DNA of 64,000 nt from DASUPK01 sp963815045 (GTDB lineage: Bacteria; Actinomycetota; Thermoleophilia; Solirubrobacterales; 70-9). The DNA is taken from positions 1,116,001-1,180,000 of the forward strand of contig CAWFET010000002.1 in NCBI GenBank assembly GCA_963815045.1, given 5' to 3'. A program made the position numbers and the translations under genes. The notes beneath the pieces are model-generated. The model was not told the DNA's origin and did not search any database. It worked only from the letters and a program-made list of their open reading frames with translations. Positions 36,783-45,556 of this stretch are shown here, in pieces. Every line of letters starts with the position of its first letter. Within the stretch, counting starts at the first letter, position 1.

Positions 36783-37784
36783 CAGGAACCCAGTGTACGG
36801 GAGGCCGGTTCGCCGACCTCTTCGGCGTCGACCTCCGCAGCGGTGGGCTCGGGCGGCGGCGTGCCGGTCGGCTCCCCGACCGGATCAAGCCATTCGCGGT
36901 ACTCCTCGAGGCGCCCGTGGAGCGCGTCGTCGAACTTCGCCTGGATCACACGGGTGATCTCGCCGGGCTCGCCGATGTCGTGGTCGTCGATCTGCGCGCA
37001 CCGGAACCAGCTCCGCGGCCGTGCCAGTGAGGAAGACCTCCTCGGCCATGTAGAGCTCGGCGCGCGCGACGTCGCGCTCGACCACGGTGTAGCCGAGGTC
37101 GCGAGCGAGCTGGATCACCGACTTTCGGTTGATGCCGTCGAGGATCGAAGAGGTGTGGCCCGGGGTGACGATCTCGCCGTCGCGGACGAGATAGATGTTC
37201 TCGCCCGACCCCTCGCAGACGAAGCCGCGCTCGTCGAGCAGGATCGCCTCGTCGTAGCCGGCGTTGGCGCTCTCGGTCTTGGCGAGGATCGAGTTGAGGT
37301 ACTGGCCCGAGGCCTTGGCGTGAGGGATGAGCCCCGCGGGCGAAATGCGCCTCCAGGATGAGACCTTGGCGCGGATGCCCTTCTGCTTGCCCTCCTCTCC
37401 GAGGTAGGCGCCCCAGGGCCAGACGGCGATGATCACGTCGACCGGAGCGCTCTGCGCGAAGAGGCCCATCTCGCCGTAGCCCCGGAAGGCGAGCGGCCGG
37501 ATGTAGCAGCTGCGCAGCCCGTTGCGGCGGATCAGCTCCTTGGTCGCCTCGCGGATCTCCTCGAGGTCGTGCTTGAGCGGCAGGTAGTAGAGCTCCGCCG
37601 ATTTGGCGAGCCGGTCCAGGTGGTCCTGATGACGGAAGATGGCCGGCCCGATCTCGGTGTCGTAGCAGCGGATTCCCTCGAAGACGCCGGTGCCGTAGTG
37701 GAGGCCGTGCGTGAGGACGTGCACGTTCGCCTCGTCCCAGGGGACGAACTCTCCGTTCTTCCAGATGAGTTCAGCCTTCTCCAC
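36782..37784 (-). CDS. ilvE: branched-chain amino acid aminotransferase, frameshifted near the C-terminus
   Basis: IlvE transfers the amino group for Leu, Ile and Val synthesis with PLP. The protein begins MEKAELIWKNGEFVPWDEANVHVLTHGLHYGTGVFEGIRCY, and includes CYIRPLAFRGYGEMG, the PLP lysine region IPHAKASGQYLNSILAK, EAILLDERGFVCEGSGENIY and MAEEVFLTGTAAELVPVR. One extra base near 36996 then breaks the frame. Corrected, it continues DDHDIGEPGEITRVIQAKFDDALHGRLEEYREWLDP and ends at 36782 with a short acidic/Pro tail, about 333 residues. Read uncorrected it stops at 36885. It lies 21 bases downstream of leuB. Confidence 0.9.
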
Positions 37785-37805
37785 GAGTCGGTCAGTATGA
37801 ACGAT

Positions 37806-38834
37806 CTACAGGGCGGCGAGAACGGCATCTGTCATCTCGTCCGTGGTGCTCTCGCCGCCCAGATCCGGAGTCCGCAGGCCCTGGTTCAGGACGGAGTCGA
37901 CGGCCGCGTCGAGCTTGGCTGCTTCGGCGTGCATGCCGAGCCCGTACTTGAGCATCATCGCCACGGAGAGCAGGGTCGCCAGCGGATTTGCCTTGCCCGT
38001 TCCCGCGATGTCCGGCGCCGAGCCGTGCACGGGCTCGTACAGACCCGGTCCGTCCTCGCCGAGGCTCGCCGAGGGCAGCATCCCCAAGGATCCGGTGAGC
38101 ATCGCGGCCTCGTCGCTGAGGATGTCACCGAAGAGGTTCTCCGTGACGATCACGTCGAACCCGGTCGGGTTCGAGACGAGCTGCATCGCGGCGTTGTCGA
38201 CCAGGAGGTGGTCGAGCTCGATCTCCCCGTACTCGGGGGCAATGCGGGTGACGGTCTCGCGCCACAGCCGGGAGGTCTCGAGGACGTTGGCCTTGTCGAC
38301 CGAGGTGACGCGCCCGTTGCGCTCCCCCGCCGCCTCGAAGGCGACCCGCGCGATGCGCTCGATCTCCTCCACCGTGTACGCGCAGTCGTCGTGGGCCCGG
38401 TCGCCGTCGCGGCCGGAATCCCCGAAGTAGATGCCTCCGGTCAGCTCCCGGACGACGAGCAGGTCGGTGCCCTCGATGCGCTCGCGGCGCAACGGGCTTG
38501 CGTCCAGCAGGGCATCGCTGGGGCGGACGGGCCTCAGGTTCGCGAACAGGCCGAGGCCCTTGCGGAGGCCCAGCAGACCCTGCTCGGGTCGCGGCTTGTC
38601 CGGATCGGTCGTGTCCCACTTGGGCCCGCCGACCGCGCAGAGCAGGACTGCGTCCGATTGCCGGCACGCCTCGAGCACCTCGTCGGCCAGGGCCGTGCCG
38701 TGCTCGTCGATCGAGGCGCCGCCGATCAGGTGCTCGGTGATCTCGAAGTCCCCGAGCTCCGCGAGGGCCCTCTTCGCCGCGGCGCCGATCTCCGGGCCGA
38801 TCCCATCGCCGGGGAGAAGGACGACCCTAGGCAC
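37806..38834 (-). CDS. leuB: 3-isopropylmalate dehydrogenase
   Basis: LeuB oxidatively decarboxylates 3-isopropylmalate in leucine synthesis. The 342-residue protein starts (GTG) PRVVLLPGDGIGPEI. It has the substrate segment LLGLRKGLGLFANLRP, the RELTGGIYFG and VDKANVLETSRLWRE motifs, metal aspartates in NLFGDILSDEAAML, and the NAD loop EPVHGSAPDIAGTGKANP. The start overlaps the methyltransferase stop by 8 bases. Confidence 0.95.
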   Translation of the reverse strand: MPRVVLLPGDGIGPEIGAAAKRALAELGDFEITEHLIGGASIDEHGTALADEVLEACRQSDAVLLCAVGGPKWDTTDPDKPRPEQGLLGLRKGLGLFANLRPVRPSDALLDASPLRRERIEGTDLLVVRELTGGIYFGDSGRDGDRAHDDCAYTVEEIERIARVAFEAAGERNGRVTSVDKANVLETSRLWRETVTRIAPEYGEIELDHLLVDNAAMQLVSNPTGFDVIVTENLFGDILSDEAAMLTGSLGMLPSASLGEDGPGLYEPVHGSAPDIAGTGKANPLATLLSVAMMLKYGLGMHAEAAKLDAAVDSVLNQGLRTPDLGGESTTDEMTDAVLAAL

Positions 38835-39585
38835 GGCGCGCGTCGATGTTGAGGCGGACGTAGTTGAGGACCAGTGGGTCGTCCTCGAGGTCCAGCACGG
38901 CCTCCGCGAACGCCCTGCGCTTCTCCTCCGGGAGCCGGGCGAGGTGCGGGCCCATCGTCACCGTGGTGGTGAACGCGTAGGGATCCTCGGGCTGCACGGG
39001 CTTGTCCTCCAGCCAGCATGAGACGTCGTCGAAGCCGGCATTCCGCAGCCGCTCCTCGGTTTCGCCTGGCGAGGCGAAGTTCCACATGACCGACATGTCC
39101 GAGAAGTGCTCGACGAACTCGGGCCGGGTCGCGACGGACACGATCGCCTGGGCGTGCTTGGCCACGTTGCCCTGTCCCCCGCACTGCGCGACGAGGCGCC
39201 CACCGGGCTCTAGCGCGGCGTGGAGGCGGGAGAAGAGCAGATCGTGGTCGGAGAGCCAGTGGAATGTCGCGGTCGAGAAGACCACGTCCACGGGCTCGGG
39301 GACCTCGAGCTGGGAGAGGTCGGCGACCATGTAGCTGGCCCGGTCGCCGAGGGCCTCGCGAGCCTTCTCGATCATCGATTCCGACGCGTCGACGCAGACC
39401 ACCCGCCCGTTCGGGAGACGCTCGAGCAGCTTCGCCGTGACGCGCCCGGAGCCGCAGCCGGCGTCCATCACGAACTCGTCGCCGTTCAGCTCCAGCCGCT
39501 CCAGAACCTCCAGGCCCCAGTTGAACTGAGGGTCGGAGACCTTGTCGTAGGTCTGGGCGTCCCACTCCCGCGGGCCCGTGTTCAT
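38827..39585 (-). CDS. Tam-like class I SAM methyltransferase in the leu operon
   Basis: From ATG at 39583-39585 the protein has 252 residues: NTGPREWDAQTYDKVSDPQFNWGLEVLERL, then the SAM motif FVMDAGCGSGRVTAKLLERLPNGRVVCVDASESMI, then VDVVFSTATFHWLSDHDLLFSRLHAALEPGGRLVAQCGG. This is closest in pattern to trans-aconitate 2-methyltransferases. Its frame is open back through leuD, giving an apparent LeuD-methyltransferase fusion, but a one-base correction in leuD ends that gene first. Lying between leuD and leuB, it may methylate an off-pathway isopropylmalate or maleate-type acid (inference). Confidence 0.8.
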   Translation of the reverse strand: MNTGPREWDAQTYDKVSDPQFNWGLEVLERLELNGDEFVMDAGCGSGRVTAKLLERLPNGRVVCVDASESMIEKAREALGDRASYMVADLSQLEVPEPVDVVFSTATFHWLSDHDLLFSRLHAALEPGGRLVAQCGGQGNVAKHAQAIVSVATRPEFVEHFSDMSVMWNFASPGETEERLRNAGFDDVSCWLEDKPVQPEDPYAFTTTVTMGPHLARLPEEKRRAFAEAVLDLEDDPLVLNYVRLNIDARRA

Positions 39586-39593
39586 GGACGGAC

Positions 39594-40158
39594 TCACAGC
39601 GAGGTGGTCACCGGTCCCGTTGTCGGCCCTGCCGGCCCGCTCGAATTCGTCGATCTTCTCGCCGCGTCCGAGCGTCATCGCGACGTCGTCGAGCCCGTTC
39701 GACAGGCGGTGTTTGATGTCCTCGTCGATCTCGAATGGGAACACGCCCTCTGCGCAGTTCACGGTCTGGTCGTCGAGGTCGATGCGCGCCTCCCCCGCCG
39801 CCGCGACCGCCCGGCAGTGCTCCTCGTCGAGGATCACCGGCAGCAGCCCGTTCTTGGTGCAGTTCGAATAGAAGATGTCCGAGAACGACGGGGCGATCAC
39901 CGCGTCGAAGCCGTAGTCCTTCAGGCCCCAGACGGCGTGCTCGCGTGATGAGCCCGAGCCGAAGTTCCGCCCCGTGACCAGGATCGGATGAGCTTCCAGC
40001 TCGATCTCGCCGGAGCGGAACCAGTCGTAGAAGAGGAACTCGCCGTAGCCGCTCTTCTCGACCCGCTTCAGGAACTGCTTGGGCATGATCTGGTCGGTGT
40101 CGACGTCGTTTCGGTCGAGCACCGCCACACGCCCTTCGATTACCTCGATCGCGTCCAT
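39594..40158 (-). CDS. leuD: 3-isopropylmalate dehydratase small subunit, probably frameshifted at the 3' end
   Basis: LeuD forms the swivelling domain of isopropylmalate isomerase with LeuC. ATG at 40156-40158 gives MDAIEVIEGRVAVLDRNDVDTDQIMPKQFLKRVEKSGYG, followed by ILVTGRNFGSGSSREHAVWGLKDYG (substrate loop), FSDIFYSNCTKNGLLPV and FEIDEDIKHRLSNGLDDVAMTL. The frame then runs into the methyltransferase. Removing one G from the run at 39616-39618 ends it as GPVTTSL with TGA at 39594-39596, 8 bases before the next ATG and at the usual LeuD length (about 187 residues). Confidence 0.88.
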
Positions 40159-40160
40159 GT

Positions 40161-41546
40161 CTAGCTCCAATCCCTGATGTCGACGAAGCGCCCCTCGACG
40201 GCCGCGGCCGCCGCCATCTTCGGGCTGACCAGGTGGGTGCGCCCTCCGGCGCCCTGGCGGCCCTCGAAGTTCCGGTTCGATGTCGAGGCGCAGCGCTCGC
40301 CCGGCTGCAGGATGTCCGGGTTCATCCCGAGGCAGGCCGAGCAGCCCGACTCGCGCCACTCGAAGCCGGCGGACTCGAAGACCTCGTGGAGTCCCTCCTC
40401 CTCGGCCTGAGCCTTCACCTGCTGGGACCCCGGCACCACCATGCCCCGGAGGCTCGAGGCGATCTCCCGGCCGTCAAGGATGCTGGCCGCCTCGCGCAGG
40501 TCCGAGATCCGGGAGTTGGTGCATGACCCAATGAAGATCCGATCCAGCGGGATCTCGGTGATCGGCGTTCCCGGCTTCAGGTCCATGTAGGCCAGCGCCC
40601 GCTCGGCGGCCTCGCGGTCGGCGGCCGAGTCCATTGCCTCGGGGTCGGGCACCTGGTCGGTGACCTGGGTGACCATCCCCGGGGTCGTGCCCCAGGTGAC
40701 CATCGGCGAGATCGCCGTGGCGTCGACCTCGATCTCGTTGTCGAAGCTCGCGCCCTCTTCCGTCGGGAGCAGCCTCCAGCGCTCGATCGCGGCGTCGAAG
40801 TCCTCCGGGGCACCGGGCTTTCCCCTGATGTAGTCGAAGGTGGTCTCGTCGGGCGCGACCATGCCGGCGCGTCCGCCACCCTCGATGGTCATGTTGCACA
40901 TCGTCATCCGGTTCTCCATCGAGAGGGCGCGGATCGCGTCTCCCGCGTACTCGACCGCGTAGCCCTGCATCCCTCCGACGCCGAGCCGGCCGATCGTCGC
41001 CAGGATCAGGTCCTTCGCGGTGACGCCGATGCTCAGCTCGCCCCGGTAGTTGATGCGCATCGATTTGGGCCGCCGCTGGACCAGGCACTGCGTCGCCAGC
41101 ACGTGCTCGACCTCGGAAGTCCCGATGCCGAACGCCAGGGCGCCGAAGGCCCCGTGGGTGGAGGTGTGCGAGTCGCCGCAGACGATGGTCATTCCGGGCT
41201 GCGTGGCGCCCAGCTCAGGCCCGATCACGTGGACTATTCCGCGCCGCTCCGAGCCCAGCGAATAGAGCGGGATCCCGAACTCCTCGCAGTTCGCCTCGAG
41301 GGCCTCGACCTGCTTGCGGGAGAGCTCATCGGCGATCAGCCGCGCCGCGGGAGTCCCGTCCGTCGGGACGTTGTGGTCGGCGGTCGCCAGCGTCTTGTCG
41401 GGGCGACGCACGCCGCGCTCCGCCAGGCGCAGGCCGTCGAAGGCCTGCGGCGAGGTCACCTCGTGGACTAGATGCAGGTCGATGTAGATCAGGTCCTTGT
41501 CGACCTCGTGCGCTTCCCAGATCTTCTCGAACAGGTTCTTCGGCAT
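40161..41546 (-). CDS. leuC: 3-isopropylmalate dehydratase large subunit
   Basis: LeuC carries the [4Fe-4S] cluster that isomerises 2- to 3-isopropylmalate. The 461-residue protein starts MPKNLFEKIWEAHEV and has VCGDSHTSTHGAFGALAFGIGTSEVEHVLATQ. Cluster ligands lie in FIGSCTNSRISDLREAA (Cys near 342) and SGCSACLGMNPD (near 400-403), followed by CASTSNRNFEGRQG. It lies 2 bases before leuD and 8 bases after the regulator gene. Confidence 0.95.
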   Translation of the reverse strand: MPKNLFEKIWEAHEVDKDLIYIDLHLVHEVTSPQAFDGLRLAERGVRRPDKTLATADHNVPTDGTPAARLIADELSRKQVEALEANCEEFGIPLYSLGSERRGIVHVIGPELGATQPGMTIVCGDSHTSTHGAFGALAFGIGTSEVEHVLATQCLVQRRPKSMRINYRGELSIGVTAKDLILATIGRLGVGGMQGYAVEYAGDAIRALSMENRMTMCNMTIEGGGRAGMVAPDETTFDYIRGKPGAPEDFDAAIERWRLLPTEEGASFDNEIEVDATAISPMVTWGTTPGMVTQVTDQVPDPEAMDSAADREAAERALAYMDLKPGTPITEIPLDRIFIGSCTNSRISDLREAASILDGREIASSLRGMVVPGSQQVKAQAEEEGLHEVFESAGFEWRESGCSACLGMNPDILQPGERCASTSNRNFEGRQGAGGRTHLVSPKMAAAAAVEGRFVDIRDWS

Positions 41547-41554
41547 CGGTCCTC

Positions 41555-42166
41555 CTATCCACGCCTCAGCCCGGCGGCGACCACGGCGATCAGCCTGGCC
41601 TCGGACGAGGAATTGTTCTCGAAATGGTGCGGCAGGTCAGAGTCGAACGTGACGGTGTCCCCCGCGGCAAGCTCGTGGCGCTGGCCGTCGATGAAGAGCT
41701 CGACCGTCCCATCCAGGACGATGGCCGTCTCGCGGCTGCCAGGCTCGTGGACGGGCGGATCGTCGGCAGCGCCGGTGGTGGCGCCCGGTCCGAGCGAGTG
41801 CTCGGAGACGTCGGCGCGCTGACCCGGCAGGGGGGGCGTCAGCTCCTCAACCCTGTGCCCGCGGCGGCGGCGCGTGCGCCGGTCTCGCTGGCGGACGACG
41901 ACGACGTGGCGATCCTCGTCCAGGCGCAGCAGCTGCGAGAGGGTCAGGTCCAGGCCGGCCGCGATCTTCTGCGCGACCGCCAGGGTCGGACTGGTGTCGC
42001 CGCGCTCGACCTGCGAGAGCATCGCGGCACTGACGCCGCTCCGTTCGGACAGGTCTCGGAGCGAGAGGTCCATCGCCTCGCGCAGGCTCTTGACCCGTGC
42101 ACCGACGGCCACGTCAGGCGTGACGGCGGTGTCGATCGGGGTCTTCGTGCCGGTCTCGGTCGCCAT
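41555..42166 (-). CDS. XRE-family regulator with C-terminal cupin domain
   Basis: From ATG at 42164-42166 the protein has 203 residues: a helix-turn-helix (VGARVKSLREAMDLSLRDLSERSGVSAAMLSQVERGDTSPTLAVAQKIAAGLDLTLSQLL) and a C-terminal cupin (ETAIVLDGTVELFIDGQRHELAAGDTVTFDSDLPHHFEN). HTH-cupin regulators sense small molecules with the cupin. It is divergent from an MMPL transporter and lies directly upstream of leuC, so either could be its target. A palindrome lies in its promoter. Confidence 0.88.
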   Translation of the reverse strand: MATETGTKTPIDTAVTPDVAVGARVKSLREAMDLSLRDLSERSGVSAAMLSQVERGDTSPTLAVAQKIAAGLDLTLSQLLRLDEDRHVVVVRQRDRRTRRRRGHRVEELTPPLPGQRADVSEHSLGPGATTGAADDPPVHEPGSRETAIVLDGTVELFIDGQRHELAAGDTVTFDSDLPHHFENNSSSEARLIAVVAAGLRRG

Positions 42167-42176
42167 CCGATGTCGT

Positions 42177-42199
42177 ACGCTATCACATACAGATGTATG
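42177..42199 (-). promoter_or_regulatory. operator-like palindrome and -10 between the regulator and transporter
   Basis: CATAC-AGAT-GTATG (42186-42199) is a perfect 5-base inverted repeat lying next to TAGCGT (minus strand, 42177-42182), a possible -10 for the regulator. The arrangement suits autorepression and control of the divergent MMPL gene. Confidence 0.45.
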
Positions 42200-42251
42200 C
42201 ACCGAGCGTCTGTAAGGTCGTGATGGAACTTCGAGGCACGGAGGTCTTGTC

Positions 42252-44525
42252 TTGGCGTCTACTCCCCCAACCGGGAATTCGACAAATGACCTGACTCCGC
42301 GCGGCATCGCGTCGCGCGCCGGGCTGTGGAGCGCCCGCCATCGCAGGATCGCCATCTGGGGCTGGCTGGCGTTCGTGGTGCTGGCCATGTTCATCGGGGG
42401 CGCCGTCGGGACCAAGACGCTGGAGCACAGCGATGGGAGCGTGGGCGAATCAGGTCGAGCCGACCGGACGATCGCGGATGCCGCGCCCGAGTACGGCCAG
42501 GAGATGGTGCTGATACAGGGCGCGCACGCAAGCGCGACGGACCCCACCTTCAAGGCGGCCGTTCTCGACGTGCAACGAAGGCTCGAGGCCGTCCCGCACA
42601 CGCAGAACTTCGAGAGCCCGCTGAACCCCGCGCACGTGAATCAGATCTCAAGCGACGGCCGTTCGGCGTTGCTCCGCTACCAGATCGCCGGCACGGACAG
42701 CGAGGTGAGCGATCGCGTGAAGCCTGCGATCGACGCCGTCGCGGCGGCCGAGCGGGCGCATCCCGGGTTCACCCTCGGGGAATTCGGCGATGCGAGCACC
42801 AACGAGCAGATCAACAAGGTCGTGAGCGACGACTTCGGCAAGGCGCTCAAGACCTCCCTGCCCGTCACCCTGATCATCCTGCTGGTCGCCTTCGGGGCAT
42901 TGGTCGCCGCGGGAGTTCCACTGCTGCTCGCCATCACGGCGGTGATGGCGACCATCGGGATCATGGGGCCGCTCAGCCACGTGATCGGCGGAGTCGACAG
43001 CTCGGTCAACGAGGTGATCCTGCTGATCGGGTTGGCCGTCGGCGTCGATTACTCGATGTTCTATCTGCGGCGTGAGCGCGAGGAACGGGAGTCCGGGCGC
43101 AGCGAGGAGGCCTCGCTGGCCGCGGCGGCGGCGACCTCAGGGCGCGCGGTGATGGTCTCGGGCTTCACGGTGATGATCGCCATGGCGGGGATGTACTTCG
43201 CCGGCACCCCCACGTTCGAATCGTTCGCCACGGGCACGATCCTGGTCGTGGCCGTCGCCCTGGTCGGCTCCCTGAGCGTGCTGCCGGCGATCCTTTCGTG
43301 GTTGGGCGACCGGGTCGAGAAGGGCGGCGTGCCGGTTCTCAAGGACCAGGCGTGGAACGCCGGCGAGAGCCGCATCTGGAACAGCATCCTCAATCCGGTG
43401 CTCCGCCGCCCGGTGATCGCACTCGTGCTCGCCGCGGGGGTGCTCGTGTTCCTGGCAATCCCCGCCCTGCGTCTCCACACTGCGAACCAGAGCGTGCAAT
43501 CCCTCCCTCAGGATGTCCCCTCTATCCAGACCTACAACAGGATCCAAGCGGCCTTCCCGGGAGGCGGGATTCCGGCGGCCGTGGTGGTCAAGGCCGACAA
43601 CGGGCTGACTCCTGCGGTGCGCCGCGGGATCCGGCAGATGGTCGCCAAGGCGAGGGCCAGCTCGCTGTTCAAGCCGTCCCCCATCAACGTCCAGACGTAT
43701 CCGGACCCCCGGGTGGTCCAGGTGAGCATCCCGATCGCCGGCAACGGGACAGACTCGGCGTCCTATGACGCGGTCAATCAGCTGCGAGATTCGATCATCC
43801 CGAGCACGATCGGCGCCGTACCGGGCGTCACGGCCGATGTCACCGGCCTTTCGGCGGGATCGAAGGACTGGACGGCCGCCATCAAGTCTCACCTGCCGAT
43901 CGTCTTCGGCTTCGTGCTCGGCACCGCGTTCCTTCTGCTGCTCTTCACCTTCCGGTCGATCGTGATCCCGATCAAGGCGATCATCCTCAACCTGCTCTCG
44001 GTCGGGGCCGCCTACGGGGTGCTGGTCTGGGTCTTCCAGGACGGCCACTTCCAGTCGTTCCTCGGCTTCCATTCGACCGGGTCGATCATCTCCTGGATGC
44101 CGCTGTTCCTGTTCGTCGTTCTCTTTGGCCTCTCGATGGACTACCACGTCTTCATCCTCACCCGGATCCGCGAGTCCTACGACAGAGGCATGTCGACGAA
44201 GGAAGCCGTTTCGCACGGGATCAAGACCACGGCGGGCGTGGTCACCAGCGCCGCCGTGGTGATGATCGCGGTCTTCGCCGTGTTCGCGACCCTGTCTCTG
44301 ATCTTCTTCAAGGAGCTTGGGATCGGGCTCGGCGTGGCCGTCCTGATCGACGCGACGCTCGTGCGCGCGATCCTGCTGCCCGCCTCGATGACGCTGCTCG
44401 GCGACTGGAACTGGTACCTGCCGAGCTGGCTCGACTGGATCCCGCGGGTCGGGCCGGTGGCCGCGCCGTCGATTCCGCGGGGGCCGGGGCCAACCGACAA
44501 GGGCGCGGCAGCGCCGACGAGCTAG
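42252..44525 (+). CDS. MMPL-family RND transporter
   Basis: MMPL proteins export lipids, drugs or other hydrophobic molecules with proton motive force. The 757-residue protein starts at TTG (GGAGG at 42239-42244 lies 8 bases upstream). It shows the duplicated layout: a first membrane helix (RIAIWGWLAFVVLAMFIGG), an extracytoplasmic domain, helices including VILLIGLAVGVDYSMFYLRRERE, then VIALVLAAGVLVFLAI, a second loop domain, and FVVLFGLSMDYHVFILTRIRE. The two VDYSMFYLRR and MDYHVFILTR motifs are the repeated MMPL signature with Asp for proton relay. Confidence 0.93.
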   Translation: MASTPPTGNSTNDLTPRGIASRAGLWSARHRRIAIWGWLAFVVLAMFIGGAVGTKTLEHSDGSVGESGRADRTIADAAPEYGQEMVLIQGAHASATDPTFKAAVLDVQRRLEAVPHTQNFESPLNPAHVNQISSDGRSALLRYQIAGTDSEVSDRVKPAIDAVAAAERAHPGFTLGEFGDASTNEQINKVVSDDFGKALKTSLPVTLIILLVAFGALVAAGVPLLLAITAVMATIGIMGPLSHVIGGVDSSVNEVILLIGLAVGVDYSMFYLRREREERESGRSEEASLAAAAATSGRAVMVSGFTVMIAMAGMYFAGTPTFESFATGTILVVAVALVGSLSVLPAILSWLGDRVEKGGVPVLKDQAWNAGESRIWNSILNPVLRRPVIALVLAAGVLVFLAIPALRLHTANQSVQSLPQDVPSIQTYNRIQAAFPGGGIPAAVVVKADNGLTPAVRRGIRQMVAKARASSLFKPSPINVQTYPDPRVVQVSIPIAGNGTDSASYDAVNQLRDSIIPSTIGAVPGVTADVTGLSAGSKDWTAAIKSHLPIVFGFVLGTAFLLLLFTFRSIVIPIKAIILNLLSVGAAYGVLVWVFQDGHFQSFLGFHSTGSIISWMPLFLFVVLFGLSMDYHVFILTRIRESYDRGMSTKEAVSHGIKTTAGVVTSAAVVMIAVFAVFATLSLIFFKELGIGLGVAVLIDATLVRAILLPASMTLLGDWNWYLPSWLDWIPRVGPVAAPSIPRGPGPTDKGAAAPTS

Positions 44526-44546
44526 TCCCCGGCGATACTTCCGGGC

Positions 44547-45080
44547 GTGGCGAAGTCGACCAGGGCAGGGGTTCTCGCGGCTGGGTTTGTCGTGCTGTGC
44601 CTGATGGCCTCGTCATGCGGGGGATCCGGCTCGAGCAAGTCGACTTCCACGCCGGCGCGGCCTCCGGCTCCGCCGTCGGTCGGCACGCCGGCCAGGGTGC
44701 GCGCCGGCGCAACCACGCTGATCGTCGAGCCACGGCGAGTGATCTTTCCTCTGCGCGGCTCGGGCGCCACGCTGGCGCCCGGCGATCGCGCTGCCGGAGT
44801 TGAGCTGGCGCTTCGGAACGTCGGCCATGGCGTCTACGACAGCTCCTCTGAGAGCGACGTCAAGCTGCGCAGCTCCGGCGGTTCGTTCGCTGGGCCCGCG
44901 TTCGCGTCGAGTGGGCCCTGCGCCACGACGGAGATCGACTTCCTCAAGGAGGTCTCACCCGGCGAGTCGCGCAGCGGCTGCGTGGTGTTCGATCTTCCCC
45001 GCGGCACGAAGCCTGTGTCGGTGCGGTTCTCGCCGGAGGGCGGGCCCGCGGGCGGGCAGACCTGGGCGGTCAAGCGCTGA
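44547..45080 (+). CDS. lipoprotein with immunoglobulin-like (DUF4352-like) domain
   Basis: The 177-residue protein (GTG start) has a lipoprotein signal ending MASSCGGSG, a Ser/Pro/Thr linker to about residue 50, and a beta-rich domain. GVELALRNVGHGVYDSSSESDVKLRSSGG and SPGESRSGCVVFDLPRGTKPVSVRFSPEGG are typical of the DUF4352/TRF2-like immunoglobulin domains on bacterial surface lipoproteins. Function unknown. It lies 21 bases after the MMPL gene and may be co-transcribed. Confidence 0.7.
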   Translation: MAKSTRAGVLAAGFVVLCLMASSCGGSGSSKSTSTPARPPAPPSVGTPARVRAGATTLIVEPRRVIFPLRGSGATLAPGDRAAGVELALRNVGHGVYDSSSESDVKLRSSGGSFAGPAFASSGPCATTEIDFLKEVSPGESRSGCVVFDLPRGTKPVSVRFSPEGGPAGGQTWAVKR

Positions 45081-45087
45081 CCGGCAG

Positions 45088-45555
45088 CTAGACGGGCTCG
45101 AGCACGACGACCGGGATCTGGCGGTCGGTGCGACGCTGGTAGCTGTCGTAGTCCGGGTAGGCGTCGGCCATCATCCGCCAGAGGCGCTCGCGCTCCTCGC
45201 CCTCGGCCTCGTGCGCCCGGACATGCCGCTTCTCCCCCTTCCACCACGCCGTCGTCTCCGGACTGGCCTTGAGGTTGTAGTACCAGGCGGGATGGCGGTC
45301 GGTTCCTCCCTTGGAGGCGATGATCGTCAGGTTTTCGCCGTCGGGCAGGCAGAGGAGCGGGTGGGTGCGGTGCTTGCCGGACTTACGCCCCACCGACTCG
45401 ATCAGCACGACCGGCACGCCGTAGGCCTTGCCGCCGATCCGCCCGCCGCTCGCCTTGTAGGCGACGGTGTGGAAGTCGGTGAAGCGCTCCCAGAACCACC
45501 AGAGCCGGGAGCTTGACGGGGGCGCCTCGGGCAGCTGCAGCTTCACGGAGGGCAC
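45088..45555 (-). CDS. deazaflavin (F420)-dependent nitroreductase-family protein
   Basis: The 155-residue protein has the split-barrel pattern of the DDN/DUF385 family: KAYGVPVVLIESVGRKSGKHRTHPLLCLPDGENLTIIASKGGTDRHPAWYYNLKASPE, then the basic cofactor loop and YPDYDSYQRRTDRQIPVVVLEPV. Relatives use F420H2 to reduce quinones or nitro compounds, or bind flavins. The N-terminal 20 residues (PEAPPSSSRLWWFW) suit membrane association. Its start lies 1 base from the neighbouring NTF2-like stop. Confidence 0.85.
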   Translation of the reverse strand: MPSVKLQLPEAPPSSSRLWWFWERFTDFHTVAYKASGGRIGGKAYGVPVVLIESVGRKSGKHRTHPLLCLPDGENLTIIASKGGTDRHPAWYYNLKASPETTAWWKGEKRHVRAHEAEGEERERLWRMMADAYPDYDSYQRRTDRQIPVVVLEPV

Positions 45556-45556
45556 C

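Noticed and set aside
36679..36888. A 69-residue frame on the minus strand between ilvE and cimA
   Set aside because: It is a shadow of the corrected ilvE C-terminus and of the leader region, with Arg/Pro-rich composition.
38827..40158. A single LeuD-methyltransferase fusion protein
   Set aside because: The frame is open across both, but removing one G at 39616-39618 ends LeuD at the usual length with GPVTTSL, 8 bases before the methyltransferase ATG. The same +1 error type occurs in seven other genes, so two genes are more likely.
41555..42601. A longer regulator beginning within the MMPL gene
   Set aside because: The first 145 residues are antisense to the transporter's 5' end; ATG at 42166 gives a normal HTH-cupin protein.
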